Part shown: piece after piece, positions 23,904 to 34,766 of the stretch
How the letters are laid out: every line of letters starts with the position of its first letter
How positions within the stretch are numbered: position 1 is the first letter of the stretch
From: Coprinellus micaceus
Taxonomy: Eukaryota; Basidiomycota; Agaricomycetes; Agaricales; Psathyrellaceae
Reading direction: 5' to 3'
NCBI GenBank assembly: GCA_951394405.1
Contig: OX596344.1
Coordinates: 2,757,062-2,821,061, forward strand
Length of the DNA: 64,000 nt
Position numbers and translations under genes: made by a program
Notes under the pieces: model-generated
Databases searched by the model: none
The model's input: the letters and a program-made list of their open reading frames with translations, nothing else
What the model was told of the DNA's origin: nothing

Positions 23904-25821
23904 ATGTCCCCCATCTTTAAAACACCTCTGGGGTACGCTAGGATCAAAGAGATCCTGCTCGCCCTCAAGATCGAGCCTCATGATCACCAGCTCGAGGGAA
24001 TAGCAGCTTCTCTGGATCGTGAAGACGTTGTTGCCACCATGGCCACGGGATCCGGGAAGACAGGCTTCTACACATTCCTCATGCTTACCATTCTCGCGAT
24101 CTCCCGTGAGCCTGCCCTGGCGCTGGGGGGAATAAAATTTCCAGCCAACCCCGCAATGCTGGTGGTTGTCCCTACCCGCGCACTGCAAGAGGATATGGTA
24201 ATTTACTCTTTGCAATCACCCCAAGCGACTGCTGACCGGAGTCCGGACCCCACAGAAACGAGCGATGAACGAGTTTGGGTTGGATGCTGCTATCTTGAAC
24301 AAGGATAGTTTGGCAGGCAATTGGAACCTGTGGAACGAGTGTCAGGAAACGCACACGGTGATCCTCATCTCACCTGAACTTCTTACCTCATCAGATTTCA
24401 CCAAGAAGCTTCTGGATGCACCCGCATTTCGAAAGCGCCTTTGCCGCTTCGGGGTTGATGAAATGCACCTTGTCCATTCATGGAGCGGGTTCAGGGATTC
24501 ATTCAACCAAATCGGATTCATGCGTGTCCGCCTTGGCTCGACAACCGATAGCAGCCCCATCCCTTTGATCGCCACGACGGCCACTCTTCGTGAAGGGGAG
24601 ATCAAGCAAAGGATCTTCGAAACCTTGGCCATCGATCCCGTGCGGCACCATTTCATTCGGAGGAGCAATCGGCGGAGGGAAATCAAGATAGTGGTGCGGG
24701 AGATGCAAAGTGCGGCTAGTGCGGCAGGGTTCCGCGAACTTGAGTGGGTCCTTTCAAGCCAGAGGAACACTGTCATCTTTTGCAAAACCATTGGACTTGT
24801 CACAAGGATCGCGACACACCTATTCAATGTCGGTGTTACGAAGAAACTTCCAGACTTAGACAGCCGCATACGCACTTTCACAGCTGTCAACTGGGCTTCG
24901 CAGAATACGAAGTACCTACAGACCCTCAACAACAACCCGCATGCCACAATCACAATCGCGACTGATGTCCTCAGTGTGGGCTGGGACAACCGGTACATCC
25001 AGGATGTGATCATCTATGGGGAGCCTGACAACATCGACGATTTCGTTCAGAAGATCGGGCGTGCCGGACGTGACAGAAATGAAGTCAGTGACCCTCGGGC
25101 TATTCTATACGTTTCGAAGAATGCGAAAGCAGCCGCTGTCAAATCTGTCGAAGCTTCTCTCAACAGGCCATCGACCTCTCGCACAAACAAGGCCAGCGGT
25201 GCAAACGAACCTCCGATGGATATCAGCATCGCCAAACTGATCCTCGCCTTGTGCTACCCCACAGAAATCGACACCCAGTACGGGAACCAACTCGACGAAC
25301 CGCTGTGCAGCTGCATGCGGTGCCAACAACACCACACAACCTCTGCCGCAACGATCCCTGCTTGCAATTGCAGTGGCTGCGAGCCAGAGGACCCGTCCGA
25401 ATACCGGCTTGTTGTGGAGAGGGCAAGAAGGACACGGGCGAAGCGTGGGCAGGGTATCTCAAAGGATATGGAGGCCGCAGGAATGAAGAGATTTGCGTCA
25501 CTCAGGATGGAAGTATTCCGAGACGCTCGGAAAAAGGACAGTCTCGCAAACATCGGCTTCTTCTCCCCACAAGCATTTCTCCCCGACACTCTGGCGAAAG
25601 CCATCATCAAAAATATATATTCTCTTGATACCAAGGAGCGAGTGGACGATGTAGTGAAGGGGACTGAATTGGAGGGGTATAGTCAGATTGTGTATGATGT
25701 ATGTGTGGAGGTCAGGGAGACATTTGAAACCATCAGGGCAGCGGCAAAGGCTGCAAGGGCAGGTAATGGGGGCAGGACAGGTCAAGATGACGAGTCAGAG
25801 CAGGATGAAGATGAGGATTAG
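23904..25821 (+). CDS. RecQ-like ATP-dependent DNA helicase, 619 residues
   Basis: Superfamily 2 helicase. Exon 1 is 23904-24197 and exon 2 is 24256-25821, with a 58-bp intron; the frame joins at QEDM|KRAMNEFG. Motifs in order: Q-like HQLEGIAASL, Walker A MATGSGKT, motif Ia VVPTRALQ, a DEAH-type box DEMHLVHSW, motif III ATTATL, motif V region TIATDVLSVGWD and motif VI KIGRAGRD. After the core comes a cysteine-rich stretch (CSCMRCQQHH and CNCSGC), like the RecQ zinc-binding module, then an acidic tail. There is no winged-helix or HRDC region that I can see. The gene runs tail to tail with the DUF6589 gene, 17 bp between stops. Subtelomeric RecQ-like helicases occur in many fungi, and this one lies about 38 kb from the telomere. 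The ATG at 23904 is chosen because the upstream in-frame start is only TTG. Confidence 0.9.
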
Positions 25822-25838
25822 GTAGAACACGAAATAAA

Positions 25839-28800
25839 CTAGTCAAATATAGAAGGCAACTCATCATCGGACTCATCGAGTAGATCGGGTACATCCATGC
25901 TGAATGAGTGGGCCAAATCCGAGTCGAGGGAGAAGTCGTCAGGTGTAGTGACATGAATAACCAGCTCGCCATCGATAATTTGCGAGAACCCAAGGGTTGA
26001 TGGGATAAGGCGTGCTTCTGGGCTGTTTGCATCGTCTATTGGCACATCTACGGGGGTAAGGAGGGGTCCAGACAAGGCACTCGCATCTCCGGTGTTCCTC
26101 GATTTCCACAGAAGGTCTCGACTCCGCACTGTCTCCGAGATCCAAGCAGGCAGCTTCGAGTCGAGCTTGATAATACCTGCATTGAACTGGTCTTTATGGG
26201 TGTCTTCGTACACACGTCCCGGACGTCGTTTGTGGAGCTCGTGGGTTTGGTATACCTCGAGGAGCTTCTTGATCTCTGGGTTGGCGTGGGGTTCAGTGTG
26301 GCGACCCGAACGTTTCGAAAGTCCGACACCTGTTCGCATGTCGATCTTGATACGGGCGAAGTGGTGGAGGTTTGGCGAAATGACCAGTCGAATAAAATCT
26401 TCACTATAGTTGACACCTTTCTTCTCGACAATAGCCTCGAGCAAACGGTTGAAATACTCTTGCATGAGGTCAGCAGCCGTAAACGATCCCGCACGCCCTG
26501 TGAGATTGACGAGGGTTGCCTTGAGTGTGGCGAGTTTGAGCTCTTCACTAGATTCGAGCTCGAGGGCGACAACAGTTTCGAGTGTGTAGGTCGTATACTT
26601 CGAATGCCCTGATCCAGCGAACATAAATAGAAGGCACTGCAAAAGAGGGTTAGTGCGGAGAACCGAAAATAGCAACAAACATCACCTTCACCACCTCGTA
26701 CACCCTACCGACATCACCCTCAGCAATCGCATATGATAGCTCGCGAGATAGGAGGGCGTCTCGCATGAAGGTGATCGAATTTGACAGCACTCGATCACCC
26801 TTGCCATCCATCTGCCCGTCAATGTGACCCTCGCTCTTGCTACTCCCGGTGGGCGTGGCTGGGGATGAAGGCCAAGGAGATCCCTCAGGAACGGCAGCTG
26901 TCCAATCGGACACAACCGTCACATCGTCGAGGGCTTCATATATCGCGCGAGTGCTCGAGAATGCCCTATGGAGATGGCGGGCAGCGGCTTCAACCTCCTC
27001 AATTTCAGGGAGCTTCTTTTCGGCCTTCTTCTGCTTAAAATATTCGAAGATATCAGGACACGCAAAATGATTCCTAACCCACGTCTTGTGAGATTGTCAT
27101 CAAAGGATAAAATATTAGAACTCACCTCCAGCAATCCAATATTCGGACCCTGAGGATAAGGTACATCAGTTCAACCGCCAGGTAATAATCGACCTTCTTG
27201 AGGTTTGACGGTGTTGCACGTCCGATTTGTGCAGCACTATGCCCAAGCGTTGATGGGTCTGGATCCAAGTACTTCCCCCAGAAGAGCTCGAAGATCCGGC
27301 ACACGTCCGTCCACTCGAGATGCCACAATGAAAGGACCGGCTGAAGTACCGAAAGGCTCTGCAAGGCGTCGTCATGTAACTGAAGGTGCCGCTGGAGCTC
27401 GAGGAGCTTCTGGTAGGTCAGGCCATCCCCACCGACAAGTAGGAGACGCTTGTTGTAGTTGCCCTCGCGCTGCCCCACTTGCTCAAGGAAATCAGCAATT
27501 CCCTCCTTCAATTCCGTTGTGACTGCTTCATTTTTGGCGTTGCTGCGTAAGGGGTGTACCTTCGTTGGCTCGTCCTCCAGCTTGATCTTGGATGCACGAG
27601 TGCGGAAGAGCATGGACACATGCGCCTTCATATGGGACAGCTCGGGAATAGAGTCGACGAGCATGAACATCCAGTGCAAGGAGAAGACAGTGTCGAGGTG
27701 TGGCTGGTCGATGAAAGAAAGGAGGCGGCGGGTGGTAATATTGGCACGCTCATTCTTGCGAATCCTATCGAGCTTATCGTCCAAGTCTAACGCACTCGGG
27801 TTGACATTCCTCAGCTCACAGAACGTCGCCGCTAAGCCAATATTCAACTGATTGACCCGACCGATTCGGGGATCACGTTGGCGCAAGTAGTTCTGGACAT
27901 TGTCGGTTTGGATGAAGCCGACGACAGTGGGGGAACGTCCGAGAGATTCGATGACACCGGCTTCGTATTCTGCTAGCTGCTTGGCTGTCTTGTATAGAAC
28001 ATTGTAGGCAGGCATTTGGGCGGTACGACTTTCGTATGCAATGAGGTCGGTCGGGGCAGAATGTGCGAAGAAGAATAACCCCTTCAGCATTGGCAGAAGG
28101 CGTGCTTCATTGTTTCGGGCAAAATCAAGTGCTGAAAGTACATGTGTACATACCTATATCCAGCAGCAGTCAGCCTAAGCACAGAAGGGGGCAAAGAATG
28201 TGAAGTCGGACGTACTATATCGACCGGCCTCCTCGTTTGCGCTTTCTTCGCACCGATTACACCCTCCAGCAGCCTCCAGGTCGTCGGCTGCAACCCCTTC
28301 AGCAGCTCTCCCACCTCCCAAACTGTTGTCGTCCCAAGGTCCTTCCATTCCACCTTATGCTTCCCATTCTTCCTGAGAGTGGCATGAAGGCCGGCGTCTG
28401 GTTTCACCGCTTTCTTGGCCTCGAGCCGCACCCGTTTTTCCACCAGCTGTGATGCCATAGCCATTATGGACAAGCGGACGTGTGGGATCTCTTCGTAGGG
28501 TGTGTCGAAATTGAATCCGTTGGTGCCCCGGGGAAGAGCTCCGTAGTGGCTCGTGAACCACAACTGAATGATCTCAATCGGTTTGCGCGTCGTACGCCCC
28601 TGCAGGAACTTAGACATCACTTGGGCGTGCCATTTCTCGTGTCCAGACCTATCACTCGACCCTCCGTGGTAGGACATGTGCCAGAGGAAGTCCCCGAACG
28701 TCCAATCGCACTCCTGCAGGGCCAGATACATCTTCATGAGCTTTTCCGATGTTGTGAGCATTTTGGGCGGAATTGCTTGTGCATTGGATGGAGTGCAAGG

Positions 28801-29190
28801 GAGCGGATGGTCTCCGAGTCGAAATCGAGAGGTCATGGGTACCGCCTGTGGATCTGGATGCAACTTCTGGGTCAAAGAGCCGAATGTGAAGGGGAAAGAT
28901 GCTGTGGGAGGAGGTGCGGCCGGTGTGGAAATATTCGCATTTTGCGTTGCTGTTAAGGGCGATCGAGGCCCTTTGGACGAACGAGATGATGGTGCAGGAC
29001 GAGTTTTAGACCTTTTCCATGGCTGGGATCGGAAATATGACGTGTGGGGTGTATTCTCGTCCGCTGCAGGTCGCTTGGATGGAGTAACCGGGGCGACTTT
29101 CCATCGAACGGTTTTCGTTGCGCTGATGTACGAATTTTCGTCGAGACCGATAGGAAATGTGTGAAAAGGAGTGTGGGGTGTGGTATTCAT
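25839..29190 (-). CDS. DUF6589 protein, 1062 residues, convergent partner of the helicase
   Basis: Four exons (29190-28216, 28153-27126, 27073-26686, 26636-25839) join in frame. The N-terminus is basic and low-complexity, with a nuclear-type run of Lys/Arg. Then comes a helical region with a WTFGDFLWHM motif. The middle holds the DUF6589 hallmark blocks ALDFARNNEARLLPMLKG, LLLVGGDGLTYQKLLEL, LSLWHLEWTDVCRIFELFWG and STLGHSAAQIG. A later exon gives FAGSGHSKYTTYTLET, LVNLTGRAGSFTAADLMQEY and NLHHFARIKIDMRTGVG, followed by HELHKRRPGRV and an acidic tail. Function is unknown. The conserved Asp and His residues (GGDG, LWHLEWTD, HHFARIK) would suit a nuclease or transposase-like fold, but that is a guess. 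ACGCGT, an MBF-type site, lies about 80 bp upstream, as for S-phase genes. Confidence 0.85.
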
Positions 29191-29986
29191 ATTATTAGAG
29201 GGGTATTAGGGTACACATGAGTGAGAGACGCGGCAGACGAGAGGGAGGATGAGTGTGATAAACAAAGCGTGACGCGTAGGGCAGGTCCTTCCAATCGAGG
29301 TAATCTCTCACGAGTCTATATGCGGCAGGGCCTTCTGGATATGGAAAATCTTGAAGACTTTGGCTGACCTACGACATCAAGGGCGCGCGTGAAATCAGAC
29401 TGTACACATGGAGTGTTCCCTTTAGGGATCCAAACACGGAATCGTACAGTCTGACTACGGGAGACTACACAGAGGCTGGCGGCCGGGATTTTGGATTATC
29501 TACCGAGCTCTACTCAAACACTGCGTCCTAGCTCGGATTCTCGAGCAAAGAGTTTATTCTGAATCGGGCGGTATTTACTGTAATCCCCAGAGACAGCTCG
29601 TCTGAAGGCGTTCTCAACTTACGGAACGGCACGGGATAGTGGCAGACACTGCCATCCCGTCACCTGTCAAATATGGGCGCTAATGAGAGACAACGGCGTT
29701 TCGCCTTACCTCCGGCGGTGGAATCCACCGCTCTACCCCCCGCTGTGATGCAGTAAGACGGAGGCATCATGTGGAGAAATGACACTATCTTACACACATA
29801 CGAGGTGACGACACCAACGAAAAAGGAGATGAGAAAGGTAGATTGAAGAAAACCCGGAATCATGCGAATGCCAACGACGAAACAGAGTATTACGACATGA
29901 CCATACAACATAGAGTTGATGTTACATACAGAATGTGGGTACCTTGGTAATGCTACAGAGTCAGATTTCCGTCCAACGTAAACTTC
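29191..29986. other. Intergenic with an 11-bp inverted repeat
   Basis: No gene seen. TCAGACTGTAC (29395-29405) and its exact reverse complement (29444-29454) form a possible hairpin with a 38-nt loop. Otherwise it is the upstream region of the DUF6589 gene and the 3' side of 7TM copy 2. Confidence 0.5.
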
Positions 29987-31516
29987 CTATAGACATTCCC
30001 CGTCGACCTTCCTATCCGAAATTTCATCCTGGTCATCGAACTCTCCAGCCGGCCTGCTCCTCGAGAGGCTTTTCTTCTTAGAGTAAGACTGGCGGTTAGG
30101 CCCGAACGTGTGCATGGGGATGACGCTGGGGTCCTCCGAGTCCCTGACGGTAACGCGTGTCGTAATGACCGAGATGCTCCCTGTATGGGGGTTCCGGCTT
30201 GATATCCTGTGGGACGAGGAGAGCTTGGCCCCAGTCACTCCGAGCTCGGACGTCGTCTGAGCGAAGTGTGTGCGGAGCGCCATGAGTACGAACACGATCC
30301 CTACAACCTACATTAGCTTCCACCCCGCGATACCACATCCAAATACCATCTTACCGATACTCGGAATCGTAGTCGCGTGCAAAACCACCTGCCCCGGACT
30401 CTCCGTCAACTGCAATATCATCAACAGCAACTGCTGCACCGTAAATATCAACGCGCTCTCCACCACAATCCTTACAATCATCAACATGCTCAGGCCGGTC
30501 GCTGCTCGCATAATCCCCGCAGCGCGTGAGCGGCGGTGCGAGGTGTAGATGCGGTAGGCGATGAGTCCGGTGGTGAGGACGTTTTGGAGGAGGTTGATGG
30601 GATAGACGAGGTCGAGGAGGGTGAAGGCGGAGGGTTGGGGGATGAGGAGGGGGTGTTGGAACCAGGCGAGGAGGAGGGTGTTTATTGCTGGGTGAAGGGA
30701 AATGCACGTTAGGTATAAGGGTGAGAGGGGGAGGGGGAGAAAGGGGGCGCACCGAAGCTGGCGAGGAAGAGGAATACGGGAACGAGGACTACCCAGAAGT
30801 TGTGCCCCCATATTACGAAGCATCGGTATATCTACATAAGAAAGTAAGATTTGAGCAAGGGACCGCGAGAGATTGGAGGGGTGGGGCTCACGACGAGGAG
30901 GTCTCCATGCCAAGTCAACAGAGTCGCGACGAGAGGGAAGCTGAAGTTATCCCATTGCGCTGGGTTGTGGTAGTAAACCACGGGCATGGGCCCAGCCGCA
31001 CTCAACGCGAAGGCCTGAATACCTCGGTATAGGCTGATGACTTCGACATCGTAGTCGGTCAGGTAGCGCTCATACCAACGAACGGATGAGAGGAGGGAGG
31101 GACGTACACGTCCAGGTGGTTATCATAATGAACATGGATATCATCGAGAGGAAGAGAACCTATGCTACATCAGCGACGTCGAGCAGGACGTGATGGAGGA
31201 AGCGTACCCAGGAAAACGCGAGCCGGTTCCGCTTGTTCCTTAGCGAGACTTGGATCGCTGCGATGAACAGCACGACGTAGATGCCTACATGACCCCAGTG
31301 GGTGAGTACCTGACGAGTCCACTCGGTTCGATAAGATGCGTACCATATATTAGGGACTGGAGGTTCATTCATTCCGTCAGTACACAGTGATTAGAGGGAC
31401 GTTTGAATGAATAAACGGCGACTCACCCCCAACCAAAACCCAACGAGAGTGTACACCTGCTCGTTCAACGAGCCGTCGTTTCCTGGGATGGTTCCTTGCG
31501 TCTCGGGTTCAGACAT
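29987..31516 (-). CDS. Uncharacterised 7TM membrane protein, copy 2
   Basis: Intact paralogue of the gene at 20001-21415. From ATG 31516: PGNDGSLNEQVYTLVGFWLG, IYVVLFIAAIQVSL, VLFLSMISMFIMITTWT, LYRGIQAFAL, FPLVATLLTWHGDLLV, IYRCFVIWGHNFWVVLVPVF, NLLQNVLTTGLIAYRIY and ALIFTVQQLLLMILQL, then a Ser/Arg-rich tail to 29987. Eight exons join in frame, including a 13-nt exon (SLIYG). All introns are GT-AG here, including intron 1, which reads GC-AG in copy 1. The role is unknown; the repeated W-H-x-D-L-L and Y-R-C-F-V-I-W-G motifs mark the family. Confidence 0.8.
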
Positions 31517-34500
31517 CGCCGTGCGAGGAATCGGAGGGTAGGCAAGGAAGGAAGAGGAGACTCGCAGTCGCTCAGAGAAACAAGGTGGTTGTAATGGGTA
31601 ATAGGGATATGAAATAACCGCGAATGCCGTATATAACGTTTTACTAACGTTCGCCTCCTTCTCCCGCATGTCCGGTGACCAATTCCATGATCAGTCGGTG
31701 AGTATGTCGGGTCGGCGTGGGCAGGGATGGGTCCCGCATATCAGCTGAGGCGTACCAGAGGCGTAGGCTCCAGGGGCGGATGCGTGGGTGGTTGAGGTAC
31801 GGAGAGACCGTAGACCGTCCTTTCGGGGAGGGCTGAGGACGTCGTTGAGTAAGAGGACGAATTGAACAGAAGTAATTGGAAACTTACTCTCAGGGGATAA
31901 CATACGGGTGATGGAGACGGAACGAGCGCTTCTCACAGCGTTTCGACCCTGCAGAGGCCCACATCTGCGGTACCTGTAGGTCTGGTCATGAGGTTAGGGT
32001 ACGTCATTTAAGCGCTGAGGGGCTAAGTGACCGGTGAATTCCGTGACATTAATCGAACTCGAATGAACCTTGATAGGCGTATCCCCAGGCGCTAGATTCG
32101 TCGACCTGGGTGGAGGAAGATTTGAACCGAGTACGGGGGGGACAAATGAAGGGAGGTACCTATTTACGCATCGGAAAGAAGGAACGAATGGCGACTAATT
32201 GGAGCTTGGATGGCCGACCTGGATCAGTAAAATCGATAGGAAAGGGTAACGACATGGGAAGGAAAGGGATGAAAAGAAAGGAGATGAAGCGTGGGCTCTG
32301 GTCAGTATGTCGGCAGTGAATCGACTTCGCAATTTCGCCCTTCTCTCGTTGAGCGACCTTCAGACGCATGCGTAGGTGCTGAAGAGTGAAGTGAGGAAAA
32401 AGTGGATATATCACAAAGAGCGATCCAACTTGGAAGGCATGACCTGAGAGAGAACATGTGTAATAGCGCGTGGGTTTCACCCCGAAAACCAAGATGGTTA
32501 CTTACAAAGCCCCTCCCACTCACCGATCCGGTTGGGCGAGCACGGGGGGCCATACCAGGGAGGACTAGGAAATGGAATGGCGTTCAACGTTGAGGGTGGT
32601 GGGCCTGACTAGAGAACGGGTTGTGAGTCCGAGGGATGGCACTCATGATGCGGTCGAGGGAAGGAAGGGGCACGTCCTTGAGAGGCTGGTTACCGCACCC
32701 TGCACTCGACCAACGGACTTCAGACCGTTGATAAGATCACCTTTGTTCCATCCTACAACGTACACTCGTGTAAGTGCACGGCCTGAGGCCGCCGTTTTTT
32801 TTTCTTTTTTTTTCTTTTTTTTCTTTTTCTTTTGACGCCTTCACGTTGAGACTACCCGAAGAGACCTAGAGCGGCTACCTCGACGACTAAGCCTGGATGA
32901 GTGTGGAAGTCGAGGGGTGGACCCTGGAGCGAACAGTAGGGGTCGGTACCGCCTAGACCGTGCTTCTGAGACGGAAGGTCGGAGAGGGAAGGTGAAAGGG
33001 CGGACGGACGGGTGGGTGACGGTGGGGATTAAGGCGCCGCGCCTCGCCGTGCGTCGAGCGGGCTGGGGCGAGGTTCCGGAAAGGAAACGGGAGTCAAAAT
33101 AAAAGGGAAGCGAGAGTCAAGGCCGAAGATCGAGAGGTGGGGTCAAGGTCGACCAAGGGTCGAGGCAAGTGACGATAGAGAACGCATCTCGGTTTCGATT
33201 TGGCAGTGGTACACCCGGAGGTCATCACTTCAGGTTCGTCTCTCTATCGACTGGAATTTGAAAGCCAAGCTGGGTAAGTTGGGTTGTCCGCCGCGTCGTC
33301 AAGATTGGAGTCTAGCGGTAGGGATTCGAGGTTGGGATCGATGCATAGCGAATTCGGAGGGAGGAGCAATCCGGGAAGATGGCTACTAGTAGAGCCTCCT
33401 CAGTTAACCCTCTGTAGTCGCTACGAGAGCTCTAGATCCCATCCATGGCCGTGGCTAGAGCCTCTGTACGCTCGCGTAGAATGAGTCCTGTAGAGGGAAC
33501 AAACACTCTCGGCGGGTTAGCTCGTCCGGGTCCAAGATTCTAGGAGGTGACTCACGGGCTCCTCTGAGGGACGCGGCAATTTACTCGATCCGTAGTAGGT
33601 ATGTAGTAGGAGGTCCAGCGATCTTCCCCTGCCTATTTCATGTGGAGCTGAGGTTCGGTTAGTTGAAGGTCTCAGAGCTGGAGGCGGCGTTCGAAGGACG
33701 ATTGTAAGTAGGGGGTCTGACCGCGCGTCGTCACACTGAGGGGTTGTGGACAGCCCACGCAAGGGAATGTGTCTTGTGGTAGTCGAAAGAAGGATGCCGA
33801 AAACGAACTTCTAGCCCGCTCATCGCCTCAAAGACCTTGCAGGAATCTCCCGAGGAAGAGCTAGCGTCTTCCGGATCTGCGCAGAAGGGCTCCCCTGAAG
33901 GACGAGGAAAACAACGAGGTGGCCGTGGAAAGAACGAGGGGACTCTCGAGTCCCACTGGCTGAGCTGGGGTACACTCCGCCTAGAACCAGAGTATCCCAG
34001 TGCCGTATAGCCCAACCCCCTCTATCTATGATGCTTCTAGCCGTTGGGTTATATGTATCGCATGCTGGAGGGAGGTGGCCGCCGGTAGGATAGAGACGAG
34101 GTTGACGCTGATCACGAGCGAGATCGGCTCAGAGCTGCGACGCCTTGTTACTGTCCAGTGTCCAGCAGCGCCATACCGCCCCGATCGAACGGCATTCGAA
34201 TCGAAAGTTCAACTGGCCCACTCGTCCAATCGGGCCGCGCAAATCGTCGCCAAGAACTTCTAGCTTTATCGTCTCAGAGCCGTAGCAGGGCAGAACTTCT
34301 GCAGAGCTATACCATCGCAGCGAACCTGCAGTGAACATGGCAGTCGAAGGTCAAGAGCCAAGAGCCTCGCGCGAAGCCGAACCCTGCCGCCCCCGCCGAT
34401 TCCCACAGCCCCTATCCCAGGCCATCAAAATGACAGCATGCCCATGCACGGCGGGTGCTTTGACTGCATCTTGGTCCTCGACTCTCACCACAGGCCTCTA

Positions 34501-34766
34501 GGGCGCTTCGTCTGCTGCTCCTCCTCTCGCTTGGTACCTTGTTCTCTGGTTCTGTGGTACTCTGTGGAAGGAGTGAAGCTTGGGAGTGATACACCCGAGA
34601 GACTGCAAGACGTGGATTCGAGTCACGGTTACGATACCTGGATACCACGCCGGTTGAGCTCTACGACGACGACGAGCAGAACGCCTGAACCGAGAGAGGA
34701 GCTTGAGAAGCTGCGTACGAGGAGGATTCAGATAGGAAGGAATAAGCTAGGACTGGATAAGACACG
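31517..34766. other. Intergenic with long pyrimidine tract, no recognised gene
   Basis: A TATATAC site on the minus strand near 31631 may serve 7TM copy 2. 32793-32834 is an almost pure T/C tract on the plus strand. Open frames at 33731-34015 and 34129-34338 (minus) show no domain. A tRNA-like GATTCGAGTC at 34615-34624 was examined and rejected. Confidence 0.45.
32793..32834. repeat. Poly-T/C tract
   Basis: 42 bp of T runs broken by single C. It could be a nucleosome-free element or the relic of a retroelement tail read from the other strand; no element is seen next to it. Confidence 0.8.

Noticed and set aside
28084..28141. Reading DUF6589 as two separate genes because the open frames break at 28084 and 27122
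   Set aside because: Introns at 28215-28154 and 27125-27074 with proper borders join the blocks in frame and restore the family order.
34561..34660. tRNA-like T-arm GATTCGAGTC with a TGCA downstream of CCCGAGAG
   Set aside because: T-stem does not pair around TTCGAGT and no cloverleaf acceptor stem could be found.
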